Positions 51,976 through 61,326 of a stretch of 64,000 nucleotides of DNA are shown piece by piece. The translations under genes were made by a program, and so were the position numbers. The stretch's first letter is position 1. Each line of letters begins with the position of its first letter. A model generated the notes under the pieces. The model had not been told where the DNA came from, made no database searches, and was given only the letters and a program-made list of their open reading frames with translations. Origin of the DNA: Stieleria neptunia (GTDB taxonomy: Bacteria > Planctomycetota > Planctomycetia > Pirellulales > Pirellulaceae); NCBI RefSeq assembly GCF_007754155.1, contig NZ_CP037423.1, forward strand, positions 10,846,938 to 10,910,937, given 5' to 3'.

Positions 51976-53979
51976 TTATCGGTTCGGCCGTGTGATGCCC
52001 AGCTTGGCCATCCGAGCTTCGAGCGTCGTTGGTTTGATGTCCAGTTGTTCAGCCGCGCCACCGCTGCCACGAATCCGCCAGCCTGTTCGTTCAAGCACGA
52101 GCTGAATCTGGTCCCGTTCGACTTCCTTGAGCGTCTTGTGCGGCTGCGTGCCATCGCGTGACGTTGCCGGCATGTCGACATGCAGCGTGTCGCTGTCGGC
52201 CAGGATCATCGCGCGTTCCACGGCATTGCTCAACTCGCGGATGTTGCCGGGCCAGTCGTGGTCCTGCAGCTGCTTCATCGTCTTACGCGGAATCGTTTTG
52301 ATGGACTTTCCCATCCGCCGTCCAAAGGATTCGACGAACGCCCAGGTCAGCGGCGGGATGTCCTCGCGCCGATCGCGTAGCGGCGGCACGCGGATGGGAA
52401 AGACGTTCAACCGGTAAAACAGATTCTTACGCGTGGCCGCTTCCAGGTCGCGGTTGGTTGCCGCAATGATCCGCACGTCGACCGAGATTGTCTTGGCGGT
52501 CCCCAGACGCTCAAACCGGCCATCTTGCAACACGCGCAGCAGTTTCGCCTGCAATTCCAGCGGGAATTCGCCGATCTCATCGAGAAACAGTGTCGATCCG
52601 TCGGCCAGCTCAAAGCGACCGATCTCCGCCGACGCGGCGCCGGTGTACGCACCTGCGGCGCGGCCGAACAATTCACTTTCGATCAACGTGGCCGGCAGCG
52701 ACGCACAATTCACGACCACCATCGGGCGGCCCTTGCGATCGCTCAACTCGTGGATCGTTTGCGCGAGCAACTCCTTTCCTGTCCCGGTCTCTCCGGTCAA
52801 CAGGACCGGCGCGTCGGTCGTCGCCACGCGTTCGACATCCGCCAGCACCCGTGTGATCGCGTCACTGTGGCCGATGATTTTTCCATGGTGGTGCTTCACG
52901 ACGGCTTGTTCGCGAAGGTAGAGGTTCTCCTGCTCCAATTGCCGCCGAAGCCGTGTGTTCTCCGACATCGTTTTCTGCAGCAATTGCTCGTTGCGACGTC
53001 GCAACAATGCGTTGGCGAACACTTCTCCGATCAAGCCCAGTCGCGAGAGGATGTCGCGAGGCCACTCGCACCGCTTGCGGACGAATGCGAATGTCAGTCC
53101 GCCCAGTCGTTCGCCGCCCGCCTTGATCGGGATCGCAACATTCGATTGGATTCCCTCCTCCAGGCAATGCGCCCGCTCCTTGGCCGCTGCGGCAGGAAGA
53201 TCCTGCGGGATCGAACGGAGAAAGACGTTCTTGCCACTGCGGAACTCGTTGATAAACCAAGGCAAATGCGAGACGGCGAATGGCCCGATCGGAAACGGCT
53301 GGCAATCCGGCACGGCGTACGAATGGGAGATCACCACATGATCCTCATCGTCACCAAACTCGACAAATGTACTGCGATCGTTACCCAGGAATTCCACCAG
53401 CGACCGTAGGCTCGTGTCGATCCGGCTATCAATTTGATCGCACGGAAGATTGACAAATCCGGCAGAAAGATCAGCCAGTAGCTGTTCAAAATGCAGTCGC
53501 TCCTGAATCTCCACGTCGACCGTGCGGCGCGCGGTGACATCGATCATCACGCCGACACGCACGCAATCGTCCGGAGGGTTCAAGGGTGATGGATCGTTCA
53601 GAAGCGACTCCATCACCTCGACGGCTGTGATGGTTCCATTGGCTTGGACGATGCGGGTCAGAAAGGGGGCGGTCTTCGTGTCTTCGGATCGCCATCGGCG
53701 CTGCGACTCGACCGCCGGGCGATCATCGGGGTGGACGAAACTGAGCAGTGGCTGGTCGATGATCAACGCAGGACTGCAGCCGAGCAATTCGCCCATCGCA
53801 GGATTGGCGTAACAGATCTGTCCCTTCTGGACCACGTACACTCCGGCCGGCGAATGATCGAACAGCAGGCGAAAGTCCCAGGGGGACGAATCCCATGGGG
53901 GCGGGGCGTCCAGCGGTTTGTCGTGACTCTCAGGTGATGCTCTTGTGTTGATGTCCCGCGTCGTAAGTTTATCGTTCAT
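51976..53979 (-). CDS. Sigma-54-dependent activator with PAS and GAF domains
   Basis: A 667-residue transcription factor: PAS (~35-150; LLFDHSPAGVYVVQKGQICY), GAF (~165-340), a coiled-coil linker, AAA+ domain (~375-600) with Walker A GETGTGKE, the sigma-54 contact loop written GAYTGA instead of GAFTGA, and Walker B STLFLDEIGE, then a Fis-type helix-turn-helix (GGAAEQLDIKPTTLEARM). It resembles FhlA/HyfR-like activators. It would sense a small ligand or redox signal and activate RpoN promoters. The ABM-SnoaL-RND genes immediately downstream on the same strand are candidate targets, but I found no clear -24/-12 promoter. Confidence 0.93.
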   Translation of the reverse strand: MNDKLTTRDINTRASPESHDKPLDAPPPWDSSPWDFRLLFDHSPAGVYVVQKGQICYANPAMGELLGCSPALIIDQPLLSFVHPDDRPAVESQRRWRSEDTKTAPFLTRIVQANGTITAVEVMESLLNDPSPLNPPDDCVRVGVMIDVTARRTVDVEIQERLHFEQLLADLSAGFVNLPCDQIDSRIDTSLRSLVEFLGNDRSTFVEFGDDEDHVVISHSYAVPDCQPFPIGPFAVSHLPWFINEFRSGKNVFLRSIPQDLPAAAAKERAHCLEEGIQSNVAIPIKAGGERLGGLTFAFVRKRCEWPRDILSRLGLIGEVFANALLRRRNEQLLQKTMSENTRLRRQLEQENLYLREQAVVKHHHGKIIGHSDAITRVLADVERVATTDAPVLLTGETGTGKELLAQTIHELSDRKGRPMVVVNCASLPATLIESELFGRAAGAYTGAASAEIGRFELADGSTLFLDEIGEFPLELQAKLLRVLQDGRFERLGTAKTISVDVRIIAATNRDLEAATRKNLFYRLNVFPIRVPPLRDRREDIPPLTWAFVESFGRRMGKSIKTIPRKTMKQLQDHDWPGNIRELSNAVERAMILADSDTLHVDMPATSRDGTQPHKTLKEVERDQIQLVLERTGWRIRGSGGAAEQLDIKPTTLEARMAKLGITRPNR

Positions 53980-54094
53980 CAACTGCCAGCCTTGCGGTTC
54001 ATGCCCCCATCATTGTTGTGGTCAGGGGTTTGTAACCAGCAACCCGTGCGGCTTCAATAGACACGCAGCGAAAATCAGGTCGGTCGTCTGCGGA

Positions 54095-56008
54095 CTAACC
54101 CGCCCATTGCCGCAGCCATTTTTCCAGGATCAACAGGTTCCACAACCGGTAGCCGTGGTTGTTTTCCATGCGTTCGTGTTGTCCGACCAGTCGTTCGACG
54201 ACCTCGCGGCGGAAGTACGGTGCGATCCGCGCGTCGTCGGCCAGCAGGGTGTCGTGGACCATCGGCTTGAGTTCCTTTCGGAACCAGGCACCGATCGGGA
54301 TCCCAAACCCCATCTTCTTGCGGGTAAAGATCGACTTCGGGATCATCGATCCGAACGCGTCTTGGAGCAGCAGTTTGCCGCGCCGCCCGCGGAATTTTAG
54401 ATGCACCGGCAGCGACGCGGCGAATTCGACGACGCGATGGTCCAGCATCGGCTGTCGCACCTCCAATGAATGGGCCATCGACGCGATGTCGACTTTGGTG
54501 CACAGGTCGCAGGGCAGATAGGACAGCATGTCGGTCGTCGACGCCCGGGTCACGACGTCGCGCCCCTCGCTGCGGTTCCAGATCGCGTCGAGGAACTCGA
54601 ACGGGTCTTCGCCCGGCAACCGCTCGACAAACTCGTCGGTGTACAACTCGGCCCGCATGCGTTCGGGAAAGATCTGCAGCCAATTCAAATAACGTCGTGC
54701 TTCGGGCTGGCCGATCGCTTCCAAAAAACGCTTGGCGCGGCGGGTGATCGAATACTGTTTATTGTTGTCGGGGAATCGTTGAATCAGCCCGATGCCGGGT
54801 GTTTTATGAATCGGAAACATCCTCCGCAATCGCACGCTCAACCACAGCGCCCGGTAGCGATCGTAGCCGGCGAACAGTTCGTCGCCCCCGTCACCGGATA
54901 ACGCCACCGTGACTTCGCGGCGTGTCAGTTCGGACAGGTACCAAGTCGGCACGGCGGACGAGTCGCCGAAGGGTTCGTCATAGTGCCAAACCAATTTGTC
55001 GATGATGTCCACGCCGTTGGGCTGGACTTCGAATCGCTGGTGGTTGGTCCCCAGGTGCTCGGCGACTTGGGCCGCGTAGCCGGTTTCGTCAAAGTCGGCG
55101 ATCGGGAATCCGATGCTGAAGGTGCGGATCGGCATCTCGCCTTGTTGACGCTGTGCGAGCGCGGTGATCAAGGACGAATCGATCCCGCCGGACAAGAACG
55201 ATCCCAGCGGCACGTCGCTTTGCAACCGCAGTCGGACCGAATCGGCCAGCAACTCGCGCAGCCGCTCAACCGCTTCGCCCTTGGATCGCGGCACTTCCAC
55301 CGTGGGATCGAAATCCCAGTACGGTTGAACGACCAGTTTGCCTTTTTCAAAAATCGCCACATGGCCCGGCGGCAGTTTTCGAACGCCTTTCCAGATCGTT
55401 CCAGGGTGCGGGACATACTGATACGTCAAAAACTCATCGATCGCCGCGGGATCGATTTCGTTGCAGACGCCGGGGACGGCTGCCAAGCATTTCAGTTCGC
55501 TGCCGAAGACCAGTCGATCGCCGACCAGGGCATAGTACAGTGGCTTTTGTCCGATCCGATCTCGCGCCAGTACGAGTCGGCTGCGGCGTGTGTCCCAAAT
55601 CGCGATCGCGAACATGCCGTTGAGTTCGGCGAAACAATCCGTACCGATGTCTTCATACAGGTGCAACACCGATTCGCCGTCGCCATCGGTGGCGAACTGA
55701 TGGCCGCTGCCTTCGAGCCGATGGCGGAGTGCTTTGAAGTTGTAGATCTCGCCGTTGAAAACCATTCGCACGCCGCCGTCCTCGTTGGACATCGGCTGTG
55801 CGGCCCCCTCGACATCGATAATCGACAGCCGGCGAAATCCGAGTGCGACGCCGTAGTGTCGTCCTTGGCCGTCGCGTTGATCGTTGTCGATCCAAGCGCC
55901 GTCATCGTCGGGGCCGCGATGGGCGATCGCGTCGGTCATCTGCTTCAGCAGCGACGGATCGACGCGAAGAGACTCGCTTTGCCATACCGCTCCGGTGATT
56001 CCACACAT
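54095..56008 (-). CDS. asnB: Asparagine synthase, glutamine-hydrolysing
   Basis: A 637-residue two-domain enzyme. The class II glutaminase starts with the nucleophile cysteine (MCGITGAVWQ) and has AHRGPDDDG and RLSIIDVEGAAQPM. The ATP-pyrophosphatase domain carries SGGIDSSLI and the later LSGDGGDELFAGYDRY. It makes asparagine from aspartate and glutamine, or amidates a related acid in exopolysaccharide gene settings. A Ser/Thr kinase gene ends 9 bp before its start on the same strand, so the two are likely one operon. Confidence 0.95.
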   Translation of the reverse strand: MCGITGAVWQSESLRVDPSLLKQMTDAIAHRGPDDDGAWIDNDQRDGQGRHYGVALGFRRLSIIDVEGAAQPMSNEDGGVRMVFNGEIYNFKALRHRLEGSGHQFATDGDGESVLHLYEDIGTDCFAELNGMFAIAIWDTRRSRLVLARDRIGQKPLYYALVGDRLVFGSELKCLAAVPGVCNEIDPAAIDEFLTYQYVPHPGTIWKGVRKLPPGHVAIFEKGKLVVQPYWDFDPTVEVPRSKGEAVERLRELLADSVRLRLQSDVPLGSFLSGGIDSSLITALAQRQQGEMPIRTFSIGFPIADFDETGYAAQVAEHLGTNHQRFEVQPNGVDIIDKLVWHYDEPFGDSSAVPTWYLSELTRREVTVALSGDGGDELFAGYDRYRALWLSVRLRRMFPIHKTPGIGLIQRFPDNNKQYSITRRAKRFLEAIGQPEARRYLNWLQIFPERMRAELYTDEFVERLPGEDPFEFLDAIWNRSEGRDVVTRASTTDMLSYLPCDLCTKVDIASMAHSLEVRQPMLDHRVVEFAASLPVHLKFRGRRGKLLLQDAFGSMIPKSIFTRKKMGFGIPIGAWFRKELKPMVHDTLLADDARIAPYFRREVVERLVGQHERMENNHGYRLWNLLILEKWLRQWAG

Positions 56009-56017
56009 TGAGTCAGA

Positions 56018-57004
56018 TCAGCCTTGGTCCAGCTGGGGAAGCACTGCTTCAATGGCATCGACCATCTCGCGCATGGTTTGGAATCGTTGCTGCGGCTTCT
56101 TTTGAATCGCCCGCATGACGATTTCGTCTGCCGCCTTGGGGATCTTTCGTTCCGGTGACTTCTCGCTCGGTGGTGGCACCTCGCCGGAGATGATGTTGCG
56201 AAACGTCTGGTCGATGTTGGCGCCCCGAAACGGTTCACGGATCGCCAGCAATTCGTACATGCAGACACCGGCATTAAAGATGTCGCTGCGTTCGTCGATC
56301 GTCCGAGTGCCCTGGATTTGTTCCGGCGACATGTACAGCGGTGTGCCGGGTCGTTGCCCGCCGCCGGTCAGCGTCAGCAACTGCTGTTCGTCTTCTTCCT
56401 TTTGCAGCTTGGACGCGTCGTAGCGGGTGACCGTTTGGTCATCCATCGACCCCCAAACCTTGGCGGTCCCCCAATCCAACAGATAGACTTCGCCGAAATT
56501 GCCCAGCCAGATATTTTCGGGTTTGACGTCGCGATGAATCACGCCGCGTGCGTGGGCATAAGCCAAGGCCAGGCAGGCGTCCGAGAGTGCCGAGATCCGG
56601 CGAACCTGGGGATAACGTTTGGCGATTTGTTCATCGCCGCGGGCAATTTGCTTGAGGATCTCAAACAGATTGATCCCCGAAATCAATTTCATGGTGAAAT
56701 AGATGCCGTGCACCAAGTCGTTGCCGATTTCGTAGACCGGGACCGTGTTGGGGTGCTGCAGCTGGGCGGTGACGCGAGCCTCGCGGAGCAGCCGCCGTTT
56801 CTCGTTGGGGATATTCCGGTGGTCGCTGTGCAGCATCTTGATCGCCACGGTCCGTCCGGTGACGGGGTCGAAGGCCGCACTGAGAACGCCGTTGCCCCCC
56901 CGGGCGATTTCGCGGAGCCCGGAATAACGGCGTATTCCGGAGGGCAATTTGCGTGGAAGATCGGGGTCGGTTCCGGACAGGATGATGGTCGGTTCGTTCT
57001 GCAT
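56018..57004 (-). CDS. Ser/Thr protein kinase, soluble
   Basis: A 328-residue Hanks-type kinase from ATG 57004 (MQNEPTIILSG). It has the glycine loop EIARGGNGVLSAA, the VAIK lysine, HRDVKPEN, a DWG in place of DFG (LLDWGTAKVWG), and SPEQ. An ~25-residue acidic insert (DASKLQKEEDEQQL) lies in the activation segment. There is no membrane helix and no sensor domain. It sits 9 bp upstream of asnB, so it may act on that enzyme or share its regulation; this is inferred from context. Confidence 0.93.
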   Translation of the reverse strand: MQNEPTIILSGTDPDLPRKLPSGIRRYSGLREIARGGNGVLSAAFDPVTGRTVAIKMLHSDHRNIPNEKRRLLREARVTAQLQHPNTVPVYEIGNDLVHGIYFTMKLISGINLFEILKQIARGDEQIAKRYPQVRRISALSDACLALAYAHARGVIHRDVKPENIWLGNFGEVYLLDWGTAKVWGSMDDQTVTRYDASKLQKEEDEQQLLTLTGGGQRPGTPLYMSPEQIQGTRTIDERSDIFNAGVCMYELLAIREPFRGANIDQTFRNIISGEVPPPSEKSPERKIPKAADEIVMRAIQKKPQQRFQTMREMVDAIEAVLPQLDQG

Positions 57005-57109
57005 CACGCTCGCCAATGAAGATAATGGACGCCATCATTCTAGCGCACCCGCAGGGACTCGGTTAGCCCAGCAGAAATGCGGCCGATTTGCCGTCTCCCG
57101 AGCCCCCCG

Positions 57110-59137
57110 TCACTTCGACGTCCGGGCCCGCGGTCCGAGTCGCCCGAACATGCGGTCCAGCTCGTCACGGCTGAAAAACAACGCCGTCGGCCGGCCGTGT
57201 GGACAGTGATGGGTGTCGTTGTACAAGTCACGCTGTTCCAGCAGGGCTTGGATTTCTTCGGGCCGCAGCGGATCGCCCGCTTTGACGGCCGCCTTGCAAG
57301 CTATCGTCGAGAGCAGATGATTCAGCAATTCGATCGGCTCGGGTTTTTCGCCGCCGCCGAGCACCGATTCCATCAGGGTTCGTAGCATGTCCGCCGGCGG
57401 CTTGTTCTTGAGCATCGCCGGGTACGATCGAATCACAATCGTATCGCCGCCGAATTCTTCGATTTCCATCCCGATCTGCGCCAGGGTTTCCTGGTGGTCC
57501 AGCACGGCGGTGCGTTCGGCCGGCGTCATCGAGACCGGTTCGGGGACCAGCAACCCTTGCGACTCGAGTGTTTGACCGCTCTCGAGTACCTTGCTTTTGA
57601 CCCGCTCGTACAACACGCGTTCGTGCAGGGCGTGCTGGTCGATCACGACCATGCCCTTTTCGTCTTGCGTGACCAGGTAACGGTTGTGGACTTGAAATCC
57701 GAGATGGCAAACGGCGGGGTGATCGATGCCGGAATCGTCCGGCGATGCGGATTGCGGGCCGTCCCAGGGGGCCACGTTTTCGTCGCTCACCGAATCGGTC
57801 GTCGGCGTCGCAGCGGTGTCGTGGGGCATCGGTGGCGATCCGCCGCCGGGGAACGGTTGAAAGCTGGGGACCGAACCGAACGAGGGAATCGTACGCGTCG
57901 CGACGCCCGGGGCGGGTGCCGTCGCGGCCGCCGAGCCGCCGCCGGAATCGTCCCCGCGGGCCGGCGAGACGAACACGTCGGAGGGGCTGTTTCCGGTCCG
58001 CGCCCATTCGATCACCGATTGACGATGCGCCTGTTCGGCCCGCACCGGCATCCCCAGTTCACTGCGCGGTGCCGGCGTCAGATCCGCGTCGTCGGCAACC
58101 GGCGCGGGGCCGACCCGCTGCGTCATATCGGTGGTCAGGAAGTGGTGCCGTAGCGTCTGGAGCAATCGGCTGTACACTCGGCCGCCGTCGGTGAACCGGA
58201 CTTCCAATTTCGTCGGGTGCACGTTGACGTCGATCAATTCCGGCGGCATCGACATCCGCAGGAAACAAACCGGGTGTCGCCCGACCATCAACAGCCCACG
58301 ATAGGCCTCGCCCAGGGCGTGCTGCAGCGAACGGTCGCGAATGTGTCGGCTGTTGAGAAACAGGTACTGCATCCGCGAATTGCCGCGGCTGACCGACGGA
58401 TCGCAGACATAACCTTGGACATGGATCTGGGAGTCGTCGCTGTTGATCGGGATCAACGAGTCGGCGATTTCGCCGCCGAAGAACGCCGCAATCCGCTCGC
58501 TCCATCGCTCCGTCACCGGCAAGTCGTAGAGCGGTTTGTCGTTGTTGTTGAGCACAAAGTGGATGTGCGAATTGGCCAGCGCGATCCGCGTGAAGGCTTC
58601 GACGATGTGCCCCTTTTCGGTCTGCGCGGTTTTCAAAAACCGATGCCGGACCGGCGTGTTGAAGAACAGGTTGCGGACTTCCATCACCGTTCCGACCGGG
58701 CAACCACACGGCTGTGGCGGCTCGATCACGCCTCCGCGAACCTGGATTTCGTTTCCCGCGTCGTCGCTGTCGGTGCGGCTGCGGATGGTCAGTTGTGACA
58801 CGCTGCCGATCGACGCCAACGCTTCGCCGCGGAAACCGAGCGTGGAAACATGGAACAAGTCTTCGTCGGTCGGCAGCTTGCTGGTCGCGTGACTGGCCAA
58901 CGCCAGCGGCAATTGATCGGCCGTCATCCCGCAACCATTGTCGCTGATGCGGATCATCTCGGTCCCGCCGCCGACGATCGACACTTCGATCCGAGTCGCC
59001 CCGGCGTCGACGCTGTTTTCCAGCAATTCCTTGACCACCGACGCCGGCCGCTCGATCACCTCGCCGGCGGCGATTTGGTTGATCAGATTGGGGGGCAGTT
59101 GGCGAATCGTCGGTAATGTTTTTGCTGTGGCATCCAT
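57110..59137 (-). CDS. mutL: DNA mismatch repair protein MutL
   Basis: A 675-residue MutL. The N-terminal GHKL ATPase has LINQIAAGEVIERPASVVKE, ELLENSVDAGA, DNGCGM and STLGFRGEAL. A ~150-residue Pro/Ala-rich linker follows. The C-terminal dimerisation domain carries the metal-dependent nicking motif DQHALHERVLYE and CPHGRPTAL, so this is the endonuclease-active type found in bacteria without MutH. No mutS lies in the window. It may be transcribed toward the kinase-asnB pair, with a 105-bp gap. Confidence 0.97.
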   Translation of the reverse strand: MDATAKTLPTIRQLPPNLINQIAAGEVIERPASVVKELLENSVDAGATRIEVSIVGGGTEMIRISDNGCGMTADQLPLALASHATSKLPTDEDLFHVSTLGFRGEALASIGSVSQLTIRSRTDSDDAGNEIQVRGGVIEPPQPCGCPVGTVMEVRNLFFNTPVRHRFLKTAQTEKGHIVEAFTRIALANSHIHFVLNNNDKPLYDLPVTERWSERIAAFFGGEIADSLIPINSDDSQIHVQGYVCDPSVSRGNSRMQYLFLNSRHIRDRSLQHALGEAYRGLLMVGRHPVCFLRMSMPPELIDVNVHPTKLEVRFTDGGRVYSRLLQTLRHHFLTTDMTQRVGPAPVADDADLTPAPRSELGMPVRAEQAHRQSVIEWARTGNSPSDVFVSPARGDDSGGGSAAATAPAPGVATRTIPSFGSVPSFQPFPGGGSPPMPHDTAATPTTDSVSDENVAPWDGPQSASPDDSGIDHPAVCHLGFQVHNRYLVTQDEKGMVVIDQHALHERVLYERVKSKVLESGQTLESQGLLVPEPVSMTPAERTAVLDHQETLAQIGMEIEEFGGDTIVIRSYPAMLKNKPPADMLRTLMESVLGGGEKPEPIELLNHLLSTIACKAAVKAGDPLRPEEIQALLEQRDLYNDTHHCPHGRPTALFFSRDELDRMFGRLGPRARTSK

Positions 59138-59808
59138 GCCCGCAATTTACCCCTCCCAGCCCACCAGACCAACCGCCGAAACCCAAACGCCCCGAGAAAG
59201 GCCCTGTGACTGCTAGCAAGACGATCGCCGCCAGGGTTCGCGCTCCATCATCCTTCTGCCAGCTATCAATCTCGACAACCGAAGTCACCCTCCCTGGCAG
59301 AGGTTGTGCAGTTTTTTAAGTCGTTGATTTCAAAAGGTATTCATCACTCTCCCTCTGGGGGTTCTTCGTGGATTTTGGTGGCTAATCGCTCAGGACCCAG
59401 GTTTTTCGAGGCATTGCTGCGATGTCCGAATGGGGAGAGCGAGGACAAACGCTCGGTTCAAATGCCCCTCCGCCGACACGGGGGCCGGCGGAGGGCACGA
59501 AGCACCTTCGGTGCATCGCAGACCAGGTGATTCCTTGGCGGGTTGCCCCTCAGCCGCCGCAGGCCACAAGTGACCAAATGATTCCGAGGAACTGGGTGTG
59601 AGGATTATCATGTCGGATACGCGGCGGGTCGTGGAGGCCGTTCTCTACGTGGTGCTTCGTGCCCGCTTCTCAGCCTGGTCCCGGGAGTTTGCTTGAAAAT
59701 GACATTGGTGGCTCGCCTCACGGCGTTGACCCCGTTTGAGAGAATAACAGAGCCCTACTCCCGCGCCTGCCGCGTTTTTCCGTTGAAGTCACCTTTCGGA
59801 GTTCCGCC
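59138..59808. other. Region upstream of the IS110 remnant; structured RNA candidate
   Basis: A 671-bp gap. Two adjacent stable hairpins lie at 59466-59495 (CCCTCCGCCG pairing with CGGCGGAGGG) and ~59502-59515 (GCACC TTC GGTGC). IS110-family elements carry a non-coding end that makes a bridge RNA, and in the IS110 subgroup this lies upstream of the transposase, so a remnant could be here. Boundaries and target loops cannot be defined by eye. No protein gene is convincing. Confidence 0.35.
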
Positions 59809-61009
59809 ATGGCCAAGAAGAAATCCTCTGGGAAACCTAAGCGTCGATCACGTGGTGGGTTTCCGATTGACAACGCACCCGTTCCACAATCACTTGACAC
59901 AATCAACTTGAACGCTGCCGGCATCGATATTGGTTCGACCCAGCACTATGTTGCCGTGCCCTCCGATCGCGACTCATCACACGTTCGCTGCTTCGGCACC
60001 TTTACATCCGATCTGGCGTCGCTCGCAGATTGGTTGGAAGAGTGCGGCAATTTGTGTTCTGCGTTCTTACATGCGGCAACGAGCCATGCTCGTCGCCAAC
60101 GCGAGCGAGCATATCCAACGGATGCAGAAGGCGATGATGGAAATGAATGTCCAGCTCCATCACGTCATTTCGGACATCACCGGCACCACTGGCACCACTG
60201 GCCTTGCCATTTTGGATGCCATTGTTGCGGGCAGTCGAGACCCTCACCTACTCGCAAAACTTCGCGATCCAAGGTGCAAAAATGACGAGTCGACGATCGC
60301 GAAAGCTCTGGAAGGCAATTGGCGTGAAGAACATGTATTTGCGTTAAAGCAGGCTCTGGAACTGTACCGTTTTTACGGTTCCAAACTGTCGGAAGTCGAT
60401 TCCAAGCTTGAAGAACATTTGGGTACATTTTCCGACCGAAGTGACGGTGAGATTCTGCCGAAGCTGAAGGCTCCTAAAGCTGGAAGCAATAGCCCCCGGT
60501 TCGATATGCGCAATCAGCTCTACCGGGTGCTGGGCGTCGACATGACGACCATTGATGGGATTAGCGGTCAATCCGCAATCACACTGATTTCTGAAATCGG
60601 TACCGACATGAGTAGGTGGGCAACAGAGAAGCATTTCACTTCTTGGCTTTGCCTATGTCCGGGCAGTAAGAAGACAGGTGGGAAATTGCTCAGTGGTAAA
60701 ACACGTACAAGTGCGAACCGAGCCGCCGCCGCACTTCGAACAGCCGCCGCGTCCCTGGCACGATCAAACTGCGCCTTAGGAGCGTTCTTTCGCAGGATCC
60801 GTTCCCGTCTTGGTTCACCCAAAGCGATCACGGCGACGGCCCACAAGCTCGCGAAAATAGTTTATGGGATGCTGAAGTACGGGAGGGAATATGTCGATGT
60901 CGGCAACGACTATTACGAACAGCAATACAAGAAGCGAGCAATGCAAAACCTGGCGAAACGGGCAGCTGCACTCAACCTGCGAGTGGTCCCCAATGAACTA
61001 GCTGGGTAG
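59809..61009 (+). pseudogene. IS110-family transposase, deleted and frameshifted
   Basis: The first frame (from ATG 59809) encodes a lysine-rich tail and then the start of the DEDD domain: NAAGIDIGSTQHYVAVP and FGTFTSDLASLADWLEECG. At about 60055 the frame is lost and about 60-70 residues normally present, containing further DEDD acidic residues, are missing. The second frame resumes with RQRAMLVANASEHIQRMQKA and continues through the Tnp_20 domain (YRVLGVDMTTIDGISGQSA, FTSWLCLCPGSKKTGGKLLS) to 61009. The catalytic serine region (RTAAASLARS) remains. Transposition by this copy is not expected. Confidence 0.85.
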
Positions 61010-61326
61010 GAAGTTCCTTGAGAGCAGAGCCCGCCTCCGCTTCACCTGGCTTCGCCATCCTACCGAACAGAACCATCGGACATCGCAGTCATCCCTCAAA
61101 AAACCTTCCCCGAGTATTCGAGAGCTCCCACCAAAAATCCGCGAAGAACCCCCTCTGGGAGAGTCGAGCGTAGCGAGGAGAGGGTTCTCTGTGCTGCTTG
61201 GGGCGCGACTCTTGCAGGTGAGGTAAATTCGCGATTCACCGTTCGACCTCCCCTCGCTTCGCTCGACCCTCCTGCCAGGAGGGTTGCTTTGTAAACCGCA
61301 CGACCTCCACACGGGAGGGTGACTTC
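61010..61326. repeat. Intergenic repeats downstream of IS110, including one arm of an inverted pair
   Basis: The segment 61229-61284 contains GTTCGACCTCCCCTCGCTTC and the palindrome ACCCTCCTGCCAGGAGGGT. It is the reverse complement, with a few mismatches, of 63281-63338. A related GAGTCGAGCGTAGCGAGGAG occurs near 61161. No gene is seen in this 317-bp gap. Confidence 0.75.

Noticed and set aside
59390..59611. 73-codon frame upstream of the IS110 remnant
   Set aside because: Composed of hairpin-forming sequence with no start signal or family resemblance.
59930..61009. Intact IS110 transposase starting at 59930
   Set aside because: The true N-terminal motif (GIDIGS) is in another frame, and the central DEDD part is missing.
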